Below, piece after piece: positions 56,620 to 64,000 of a stretch of 64,000 nt of DNA. The notes below the pieces were generated by a model, which saw only the letters and a program-made list of their open reading frames with translations, had not been told where the DNA came from and searched no databases. This DNA is from Thraustochytrium sp. TN22 (lineage: Eukaryota; Sar; Bigyra; Thraustochytrida; Thraustochytriidae): positions 1 to 64,000 of the forward strand of contig JABLUY010000196.1 in the NCBI GenBank assembly GCA_013306675.1. Reading direction: 5' to 3'. A program made the translations under genes and the position numbers. Positions within the stretch are counted from its first letter, which is position 1; each line of letters starts with the position of its first letter.

Positions 56620-59600
56620 ATGGCGACGCTGGGGCGCGCGGAGGTGGCGCGCGGCGTGGACGTGCTGCGGCGGCTCCGCGATGCGGGCGGCGGGCGGCGG
56701 CTGGGCGGCGAGCGGCGGTCCAAGGTGGACGCGCTGACGCAGGACACGGTGGCCGGCTGCGTGGCGCTCGTGGGCGCGAGCGAGGCGAGGCGGGGCGCGC
56801 AGGAGGCCTTCGCGTGGCTCGTGTCCGCGCTGGACAGCGTGCGCGAGTGCGGGCTGGATATGGATGTCACGCTGGCCAGGGCATGCAGCGCGCTGCAGGC
56901 CGCCGGCGACCTGCCGGCTGCCGCGCCTGCCACGCTGCTCTGGTGCCTGGCGCAGGCCGTCGCCAGCGCGAGCGAGCCGGGCCCGCTGCAGCCACAGCCC
57001 GGGCAGACCGGCGACGAGCGCAGCGCCGCCGAGCCAGCGCCGGTCCCGGCGCGGGCACAGGCTGCCGTCCTGCGCTGCTTCGTGGCCGTCTGCCGCCTTG
57101 CGCTGCTCAGCCACGCCTGCTCGCTGTGCCAAGCCGCCGGCGTGAGCGCCGACACGCTCGCGGCGGCCATGGCGTCGTCCGCAGACCCGGTGCGCGCCGT
57201 GCTGGGCAAGCTCAGCAGCGGGCCAGGCGGGGTACGGAGCGAGCGCGCGTTGGAGCGCACCTCGCGCTTCGCTACGGCCTTCGGCAAGGTGCTGCAGCAG
57301 CTTGCCTACGCGTCTGCGGAGCGCGGAGCGCTGTTGTGCTCTGCGCAGAGCCTGGGCCGCCTGCTCGTCCCCTTTGTGGAGCTCGGGTACCTGGCGCGCC
57401 GACATGGCGCCGACACGGGCGGCGTGCGCTGTCCGTGGCGCGTGGCCTGCTCCGGCACTGAGGCAACGCTCGAATTCTTGCTGCAACGCGGCGACGCGCT
57501 GGGCCTCGAGGGCTGCGCAGCGGCCGAAGTCTTCCTCACGCGCGCACAGGACTGGCCGCTGGGCGACCACCCCTTTTTCATGCAGCTCGCCGCGTTGCTC
57601 CTCCGCTGCACGGCCGAGCCCATTGTGGCGGCCGCCTCGCGGGCCGCGGCGCTCGCCACGGCGCTGCGCAACGATGAAGTCGGGGCCGAGGACGAGGCCG
57701 GCCTGCAGCATCTGCGCCGGCTGCTGCGTCTCTTTGCGGCAGCCATCGACCTCACCTTCAAGGCAGACCGGCGTCGGGCTGCCAGCCAGGCGGCGCATTC
57801 CTCGGCCTATGGCCTGGCGGCTGCCTTCGCCGCGCAGGCAGGGGCGTCCACCGCCATCGCCGCAGGTCCCTCGCTCTCGTACCTCGGCGGGGCGCGTCGT
57901 GGCGGTCGGGACCTGCAGTACCTCAAGGCCAGCGGGATCGGAGCGCCGCCGGCTCCAGGAACGAGCGGGGCGCTCTACCTGGATGCCAACGAGAAGGCCG
58001 TCATGGACGTGGTCACGGGCATCGCCTTTGGTATCTTCCGCTTGCACGCCCAGTTTCTGCACGCCGAAGCGAGTACCGCGCCCTCCTCGCCGCGAGCGCC
58101 TCCCACCACCAGGCACCAGAGCCCGCGCTCGCGCAAAGATTCCACGTCCGCGGCGCGAGTCGTTTTGCCAACGCAGGAGCTGCTGCGCGCCGCGGAGGCC
58201 TGCTTTGCCCGCCTCGGCACCAGCGACGTGCATTGGAAGACGATCTGGGCGACGGGATCTCGCCAGGGCTTTGCCACGGACTGGGCCTCGGCCGACTTTG
58301 AGGTCTCGGCCGCCATTCTGCGTAGTGCCGTGGCCTGTGCGGCCGCCGAGTCCGCCTCGGCGCCCGCGCTGCGTGGCATGGCTTCCGCTCTGCTCGAGCT
58401 CGCGCAAGACGACCTCACCAGCATTCAGCAGGTTGTGCAGCAGTCGCAGCGATACCACGCAGGCGTGGCGGCCAGCGGCGAGTACACCGTCGGGCTCTGT
58501 GCGGCGCGCCTTTTGGCCGTCCTGCTCTTCGGTCTCGCCAGCCGGCCAGCGCCGGCGTCCCGCGCCGACGCGCAAGACGCCGCGGCTCTGGCCGGCCACC
58601 TCGCCAGCGCCATGCTCACGCTCGTGCAGCGGGCCTGCAGCGCGCGAGTCGTCTACGATCTCTCGCTCAACGTCGTGCTTGCGTACATGCCGGCAGTTGC
58701 CTTGGCGCTCGGTAGCCCAGACGAGGCGCTCGCGCCCGCGGCGCGCAGTGCGCTGCTCGAGATTTTCCAAAGCGTCGCGGTCCGTGGCACCCTCTTTGGA
58801 CCCGAACACAAACGCGAAAGTGAAAGCGAACGCGATCGCAATCGCACTCGCGTCGCCGGCGCGGGCGAGGACGTCGAAAGGACCGAAGCTGCCACGGATG
58901 CAGACCGTGAGCGCGACATGGACGCCGTCACGCTGCGGCTCCTCGATGTGTGGCACGCGCTGTACGCGACGGGTGCGCTGCCGCGCTGGGCCGGAGACCC
59001 GCTCGAGTCCGCGGCCGTCGTTGACCCGGTGCCCTGGTCGGATGATTATGCAGAAGACCTCATGCTCATGATCACGCGACACCACCAATTGGCCGCACAG
59101 GCCGCGCCGGATTGGTTCAAACCCTTCGTTGCGGTGCGCCAGCTGCGCGCCATGCGCCAGGCGCTCGAGGCGGACCTGCGCGCCAACCTGCTCCCGTTCC
59201 GCACCTTTCCCGGCGCCTTCTTGCATAACACCGAGTTCGCCGGACTCACGAGGGCCGGCGCGCTCATCGTGCCGCGCCTCGGCGCGATTTCCGCCGCCAT
59301 GGAGCACTTTGCGGTGCTGTGGCAGGCGCAGCGCGCCGCGCGCCGCGGCACCGCGGGCGACCCGCTCCGCCGCCTGCAGGAAACGATGCAGGCGGGGATG
59401 CTCAGCACCTCGCGCGCCGCCGAAGACCTGCCAGCCGGCACGCTTGGCACGGCCGTGCAGTCCATGCACGCGCTCGCCGAGACCATGGCGCTCTTTGACT
59501 GCGCGCGTGGCCGCCTCGGCGCCGCATTCTACATGCACGCGGCGGCTCTCCTGCTCCGTGACGCGGGCGACCTCTGGGAGGCCGCCAACGCGCTCGCCAC

Positions 59601-61998
59601 GGTCGCAAACTGCATCATCGGCCGGGACCGGGCCTCAGGCGACCAGGCCGGCCGCCTGCCGCGCAGCGCCCGCGACGACGTGCACAGATCCATCGCGGCC
59701 GCCTTTTTGCGAGAGGCCATCGCAAGCTTTTTGCGCATCGGCGCCAACCCGGAGGCGAGGCGCATCGCCGACAACCACGAGCGGGTCTCCAGCGCAACGC
59801 AGGGGAGCCTTCCTGCGCCTCCCGCGGTGCCCGCGGAGGGGGCACCTCAGGAGGCCGTCTCTTTCTACTTTTTGGTGGGCCGCACCACGCCGGCGGCCGC
59901 TGGCGAGGACGCGGGTCAGCCGCCTTCGCCGCACTACCGCTCTGTGCACCCGTGGGCGCGCATCGCGTTGGCCACTGACCTCAGCATCGTGCGTATCGTG
60001 GGCTACGTGCCGACGGACCGCGCGCCTCAGGAGGCCTTTGCGCAGCACGAGACCGCCCTCATTGAGCGCCTGCAGTCTGGCACCGGGCTTGCGCTGACCG
60101 AGGGCCAGCTCATCTGGGAGACGCGCGAGGTCTTTGAGGCGAGCGAGACGTCGACGGCGCCCAGCGTCCGGCTCGAGCTGGATCCCGTCTTCCGTAGTGC
60201 AGCGACGCCGGGCGGCCCGGGCAAGGACGCATTCTTCGTGCGCCGGTTGTGGCCCGTGCGCTCGCGCCGCACCTCGGCGGCGAGCACCATGCTGCGCTGC
60301 CCGGAGGAGTTTGTCCTTCTCCCCAACAAGCTCGACGCCCCTGTTGTGGAGAGCCCGTCCACGGCGCCACACCTGTTGCAGAACACGGGCTTCGGACCTG
60401 AGCGCCATGCGCGCGCCGCGCCTGACACGGTCGTGCTGCGCTGCGTAGACGCGCTCACGCCTGTAGTGGCCATTTGCGGGGCGCGGGCCTACATGCCGGA
60501 CCAGGATCCCGCGTTTGCTGAAGCCTCCAACCCTACTTCGGTGGCCTCGCTCCTCGCGTCTTCGCCCTTTGGCTACCCGCTGGGCGCCATGGTGCCGGAC
60601 CAGGGTATGGACGACCATGTGCTAGAGGCGTCCCATACCGAGCGACACCTCGGCGGCAGCAACAGCAGTGACGATGGTGGTGATGACGATGATGACTCTG
60701 TCGACCCGCAACCGCCCTCGTACCCACCACCGGACCACGAGGAGGGTGAGGATCGCAGCCCGCCGCCCGGCACGCCTCCCTTTTCGTCGCCGGGCACGCC
60801 CGCCCGGTCCATGGCGCCACCAGGCCATCCGCCGCCGGCGCACGAAGACCCAGGCGCGCCGCCAGTGCCACGGCTGGGTGATGTGCTTCGGCAGCTGTCT
60901 GGGTCGCGCGCCTCGCTCAAGCCGGTTGCTGAGCGTGACGAGGGGGGCAAGAACAGGGGCAAGGCCGGGAGCAAGCTCATCGCTCGCGCAGACAGCTACG
61001 AAAGCGTCATCTCGGAGATGTCGGACAAGCTTCGCGACCGGCGCCGCATCGTGGACGAGGCCACGGGCGAGCTCATTCGTCCGTCCGCGTCAGAGAGCGA
61101 CAAGGGGGGGCCGACCGCCCGAAAGGACCAGGAGAGAAACGAGGAGGTAGATCGGGAGAATGGGAAGCAGGAGGCCCTGCCAGTGCTCCCTCCCAAGCCA
61201 GCGCAACTGCGATCCGGCGTCCAAGTGGCTGCCGAGGTGCCCGCCGGCGGCTCAGAAGGGAGTACACTGACGGATGCTGTGGATGGGCCGCTCGTTGAGT
61301 ACGGCAATCCTTTGATGCTGAAGTCACCTTCAGAGGCGGCTGCGGCGCCCCAGTGGCCGCAGCGGCTGCCACGCGACACGGCCCGAAAGGAAGTAGGCGG
61401 CGTGCAATTGACCTGCGAGCAGGCGGCGCGCGTGGAGCGCATGCTCTCGGACCAGGACGGCTGGTTCCAAGGGTCCATTGTGGACCCGAGCGGGCTCAAG
61501 GAGGTGACCGTGCGTGTGGTCGGGACGCCTGACCTGTCGTCGCCCGGCAGCGAGCCGGGGCGGCCGCGGCGGCGGCCGAGCATGCTGGCCTCGATGCTGG
61601 CCGCATCATCGCCTGGTCGGCCGCGGGGTGAGAGCTTCTCGTCGAGCGCCAGCCCACGCCACCGTAGGTCGCCTGGGAGCATGGACGGCGACGAGTGGTC
61701 GCGGGCGGAGGAATCGCGCCAGGAGCTGCTGCAGGGCGGCGACAAGCCGGTGGCGCGCTGTGTGCAAATCTGGGTAGGCAAGCACGGCCATGGGCTCATG
61801 CGCCGCCGCAGCCGTAGCTTCAAACTTGTAGACCAGCTCGATCTCGACCAGCTCCGAGTGGCCGAGTCAAGCGCCCCGGGCGTTGTCAAGCTTCTGGCGC
61901 AGGAGCGCGTGCGTCGCGGCGAGAACCCGCTCCTTATTCAGACGGAGCATCCGGCGGAGCTTGTCGCTGCGCTCCAGGCCTTTCGCGCGCAGGTTTGA
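56620..61998 (+). CDS. Very large protein of unknown function
   Basis: A 1792-residue single-exon protein that I do not recognise. The first ~1150 residues are alanine-rich and helical with leucine-rich amphipathic stretches (QAAVLRCFVAVCRLALLSHA, FGKVLQQLAYASAERGALL). This suggests a helical-repeat scaffold. A TPR-like stretch follows near residue 960 (AAFYMHAAALLLRDAGDLWE), then a beta-rich region at about 1075-1310 (HPWARIALATDLSIVRIVGY, DAFFVRRLWPVRSRR, PDTVVLRCVDALTPVVAICG). The last ~450 residues are Pro/Ser/charged and disordered, with a closing conserved-looking block RCVQIWVGKHGHGLMRRRSR. It starts at the first ATG after a GC-rich leader (MATLGRAEVARG). A 1078-codon antisense frame overlaps it but covers only half the length. 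A large trafficking or signalling scaffold is one possibility, without direct evidence. Confidence 0.6.
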   Translation: MATLGRAEVARGVDVLRRLRDAGGGRRLGGERRSKVDALTQDTVAGCVALVGASEARRGAQEAFAWLVSALDSVRECGLDMDVTLARACSALQAAGDLPAAAPATLLWCLAQAVASASEPGPLQPQPGQTGDERSAAEPAPVPARAQAAVLRCFVAVCRLALLSHACSLCQAAGVSADTLAAAMASSADPVRAVLGKLSSGPGGVRSERALERTSRFATAFGKVLQQLAYASAERGALLCSAQSLGRLLVPFVELGYLARRHGADTGGVRCPWRVACSGTEATLEFLLQRGDALGLEGCAAAEVFLTRAQDWPLGDHPFFMQLAALLLRCTAEPIVAAASRAAALATALRNDEVGAEDEAGLQHLRRLLRLFAAAIDLTFKADRRRAASQAAHSSAYGLAAAFAAQAGASTAIAAGPSLSYLGGARRGGRDLQYLKASGIGAPPAPGTSGALYLDANEKAVMDVVTGIAFGIFRLHAQFLHAEASTAPSSPRAPPTTRHQSPRSRKDSTSAARVVLPTQELLRAAEACFARLGTSDVHWKTIWATGSRQGFATDWASADFEVSAAILRSAVACAAAESASAPALRGMASALLELAQDDLTSIQQVVQQSQRYHAGVAASGEYTVGLCAARLLAVLLFGLASRPAPASRADAQDAAALAGHLASAMLTLVQRACSARVVYDLSLNVVLAYMPAVALALGSPDEALAPAARSALLEIFQSVAVRGTLFGPEHKRESESERDRNRTRVAGAGEDVERTEAATDADRERDMDAVTLRLLDVWHALYATGALPRWAGDPLESAAVVDPVPWSDDYAEDLMLMITRHHQLAAQAAPDWFKPFVAVRQLRAMRQALEADLRANLLPFRTFPGAFLHNTEFAGLTRAGALIVPRLGAISAAMEHFAVLWQAQRAARRGTAGDPLRRLQETMQAGMLSTSRAAEDLPAGTLGTAVQSMHALAETMALFDCARGRLGAAFYMHAAALLLRDAGDLWEAANALATVANCIIGRDRASGDQAGRLPRSARDDVHRSIAAAFLREAIASFLRIGANPEARRIADNHERVSSATQGSLPAPPAVPAEGAPQEAVSFYFLVGRTTPAAAGEDAGQPPSPHYRSVHPWARIALATDLSIVRIVGYVPTDRAPQEAFAQHETALIERLQSGTGLALTEGQLIWETREVFEASETSTAPSVRLELDPVFRSAATPGGPGKDAFFVRRLWPVRSRRTSAASTMLRCPEEFVLLPNKLDAPVVESPSTAPHLLQNTGFGPERHARAAPDTVVLRCVDALTPVVAICGARAYMPDQDPAFAEASNPTSVASLLASSPFGYPLGAMVPDQGMDDHVLEASHTERHLGGSNSSDDGGDDDDDSVDPQPPSYPPPDHEEGEDRSPPPGTPPFSSPGTPARSMAPPGHPPPAHEDPGAPPVPRLGDVLRQLSGSRASLKPVAERDEGGKNRGKAGSKLIARADSYESVISEMSDKLRDRRRIVDEATGELIRPSASESDKGGPTARKDQERNEEVDRENGKQEALPVLPPKPAQLRSGVQVAAEVPAGGSEGSTLTDAVDGPLVEYGNPLMLKSPSEAAAAPQWPQRLPRDTARKEVGGVQLTCEQAARVERMLSDQDGWFQGSIVDPSGLKEVTVRVVGTPDLSSPGSEPGRPRRRPSMLASMLAASSPGRPRGESFSSSASPRHRRSPGSMDGDEWSRAEESRQELLQGGDKPVARCVQIWVGKHGHGLMRRRSRSFKLVDQLDLDQLRVAESSAPGVVKLLAQERVRRGENPLLIQTEHPAELVAALQAFRAQV

Positions 61999-62361
61999 GA
62001 AAGGAGTGGGCTCCGAGAAGAGGCCAAAGCTCGGGAAAGGAGTACGATAGTTCCAAGAGTTGCGTAGGCTTAGAGAGACGCTGTGCGGACGTGGAAGCCA
62101 GCCAAAATCATCAAGAGTGCATGCAGCTGACGCCGCCCCGCCCCTTTCCCTCTCTAGCGCAATTCCCCGGGCCTCACCGTGACCCGCCTGTTGTAGTGAT
62201 AGAGAGAAAAGACGCAAAAGTGATGAAGCGAAATGCATGCATGGATTTTCACCCACTTGACGGTCGCTGGGGGTACCGGTAGGTGGCGCTGCGAAAGGAG
62301 AGGGGCATTGGTCGCCAAGTCCGTCCGGCTAAACGATCGAGGGACGCACACGCGCCGTCGT
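61999..62361. other. Short convergent spacer before MTFP1
   Basis: About 360 bp between two convergent genes, lower in GC. Nothing was recognised. Confidence 0.5.
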
Positions 62362-63131
62362 TCACTCGTGCTTGGACTTGTGGTGCTCCTCAGGCCAAAA
62401 TTTGTCAAAGCCCATCTCCACGAGGTGCTCGACGGGCTCATCGATGACGACGGGCATGAGCGGGATCTGTGCGCGCAATAGGGATCAAATTAGTGAGCTG
62501 GGTCGCCGCGTGATGCGTTTGGATCGTCTCAGCGGAAATGCGCACGAAGCACGTACCATGGCGAGGCCGGTGATGACCGGGCCCCACTTTTGAAAGCGGC
62601 CCATCTTGCGAAAGACCCTCTCCGACATGTGCACGCCCTGGTGGATGACAATGCTAGGCAGCACGAGACTACCAAGCGTCTGGAAGGTGAGCTGCGACGC
62701 GAAGGCGCGGCGATAGTCCTCCTGCTTCTTGTACGCGCGGTGCGTGACGAGCCCAACATCCGCCACCACGTAGGCAATGGCCACGCCGTAGCCGGCGCGC
62801 ACGTAGCGCTGGTCGATGACCGGGCGGAAGGCCTCACCCACATCGCTCGAGTACGCGATCTGCGCGAGCAAGCCGACGCGCGTTAGCCAAGCAAGCCATC
62901 CGCGAACCACCAAGCAACCCCCAAGCCGAGACCGCAGAACAGTCAACTCACGTAGCGGCTGCCCTTGGAGAAGGCCATGCCGGCTAGCCTACCCAGGCGG
63001 CCAAAGTAGCCAAGAGCGCGCAGCGGCGAGTCCTCCAGCAGCTCCTGGCCCTCGGTCTCCAGGCTGACGACCTGCGCCTCACTTGGCGCCGCCGCCGCCG
63101 CCGGCGGGCTGCCGGCCTCATCCGTGCCCAT
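62362..63131 (-). CDS. MTFP1: Mitochondrial fission process protein 1 (MTP18), three exons
   Basis: MTFP1 is an inner mitochondrial membrane protein needed for fission. Exon 1 (62952-63131) encodes MGTDEAGSPPAAAAAPSEAQ and ALGYFGRLGRLAGMAFSKGS. Exon 2 (62557-62859) has IAYSSDVGEAFRPVIDQRYV, GYGVAIAYVVADVGLVTHR and FQTLGSLVLPSIVIHQGVH. Exon 3 (62362-62466) encodes IPLMPVVIDEPVEHLVEMGF and ends HHKSKHE. Introns are 92 bp (62860-62951, GTGAGT, GGCTAACG branch word) and 90 bp (62467-62556, GTACGT). Both fall between codons and restore the family alignment. The spliced length is 195 residues against 166 in human. The family core AYSSDVGEAFRP and the closing IPIIIHPID-like block (IPLMPVVIDEPVE) are intact. 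Confidence 0.92.
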
Positions 63132-64000
63132 CTTGCCTCCGCGCGCCTCGCCCGCGCGAGCTCGCTCGCGCCGCGCTGCCTCCGCCGCTGCCGCTCGCCC
63201 GCGCCGCCGCTGCCTCCGACTCCGCGCGCGCCGAGCGTTGGTTGCGGCTTTGCGGCTCGTCGTCGCTCAGGCTGCTCAGCTGACGATCAGACGAGCTAGG
63301 CCTGCTGCATCAGTGCATCCCATCTTCACCTTCACGTGAGCCAGACCCAGACTCACTGTCAGGCAAGTCACTTGTCCGCTCGGGCACTTGTCCGCGGCGT
63401 GCCCGCCAGCAGCAGCAGCAGGAGCAGCAGCAGCAGCAGCAAGCGCGGCGCATAGTGCGGGCAGGCTGCCGCGTCCGCTCGCACGGGCAGGGGCTCTCGT
63501 CGCGTTGGGCTGCCTGCGGCTGTCAGAGCGGCTGTCAGAGCGGATCAGCTGCGAGTGGCCGTGGCGAGCGCTCTTGCAAGGCCAAGGCGCGGAACTTGCC
63601 TGAGAACCCCGGCGAGCCTTGGCGGGCGTGGCGGGCTGGCGGGCGCTGGCGAGCGCTGGCGAGCTGGCAAGCACGCGCAAGCACGCAAGCACGAGCAGGC
63701 AGTGACTGCGCAGTCAGAGGGGAGAAAGAAGCAAAAATGCACAATGAATGGTCGCAAGAAATGGTCGCATGCGAGCAAGCATGCAGTGTATGCGAGCAGG
63801 TTGCCAAGCGAGCAGGTTGCCAAGCGAGCAGGTTGCCTAGCGAGCAGGTTGCCCAGGTTGCCAAGCGAGCAACCAGGCAAGGAACCACCCTGCCAAGCGA
63901 GAGCAAGCAAGCAAGCAAGCAAGCAAGCAAAACAAGCAGGAGACGAGATAAGAACCGGAGATGTCGCGTTTCTTGCGCTGCTGGCTTTTAGCTGCAGTCG
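63132..64000. other. Right-edge region with minisatellites
   Basis: It holds the MTFP1 leader, GCA/CAG runs near 63408-63445, a 16-bp minisatellite and an AGCA tract. No gene was recognised before the window ends. Confidence 0.45.
63792..63874. repeat. 16-bp minisatellite (GCGAGCAGGTTGCCAA)n
   Basis: Four to five imperfect copies in direct orientation, with one shortened unit (cccaggttgcc). An AGCA tetranucleotide run follows at 63902-63930. Adjacent units and the absence of unique spacers rule out a CRISPR array. Confidence 0.85.

Noticed and set aside
56302-59538. 1078-codon minus-strand frame under the large unknown gene
   Set aside because: It covers only half of the plus-strand gene, has no domain, and is expected antisense in DNA with high third-position GC.
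63792-63874. CRISPR-like array
   Set aside because: The repeats are adjacent copies without unique spacers, in a eukaryotic genome; it is a minisatellite.

Overview
The window looks like nuclear DNA of a GC-rich, gene-dense protist with a motile cilium. The evidence is eukaryotic genes (eIF3L, VAP, CBP20, FCF1, PRA1, MTFP1, DENN and RGS domains), ATG starts, and a few short spliceosomal introns. I could place six host introns precisely by protein-family match. They are 90-111 bp, start GTACGT, GTAAGT, GTGAGT or GTAGGT, end CAG, and mostly contain a CTAAC/CTGAC-like branch site. Most genes have one long exon. A heterokont such as a thraustochytrid would fit, but that placement is a guess from style, not proof.

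Layout. 0.7-11 kb: an RNF32-like double-RING/IQ protein, CFAP221 (ciliary central apparatus) on the other strand, then a giant IQ/SFI1-like protein carrying a jacalin-like domain. 11.6-14.5 kb: an aldo-keto reductase of the Kv-beta type, divergent from a seven-helix membrane protein of unknown function. 14.8-19.2 kb: a tail-anchored fibronectin-III protein resembling FNDC3 with a Tudor-like insert. 20.8-24.7 kb: a candidate DNA transposon, bounded by 10-bp inverted repeats and holding two divergent gene-like units of unknown family. 24.8-30.3 kb: FCF1/UTP24, a CASTOR-like ACT-domain protein and a PRA1 protein. 31.3-37.2 kb: a 1969-residue RGS-PDZ-DENN protein. 38-43.3 kb: eIF3L, a sulfatase and CBP20. 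43.3-50.8 kb: a CCDC180-like coiled-coil protein and an unusual ROK-family sugar kinase. 51.9-55.1 kb: VAP and centrin. 55.1-56.4 kb: a degenerate ~182-bp tandem repeat and a decayed kinase-like gene. 56.6-63.1 kb: an unrecognised 1792-residue protein and MTFP1. The last 0.9 kb holds minisatellites.

Common threads. Several proteins point to cilia or basal bodies: CFAP221, CCDC180-like, centrin and the IQ/SFI1-like protein, whose repeats are the kind that bind centrin, plus RNF32-like more tentatively. Others point to membrane traffic and signalling: VAP, PRA1, the DENN/RGS protein and the CASTOR-like nutrient sensor. Head-to-head pairs share short promoter regions. Tetranucleotide (GGCA)n tracts recur upstream of starts, mostly on the sense strand. 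No tRNA, rRNA, CRISPR array or virus-like element was recognised.
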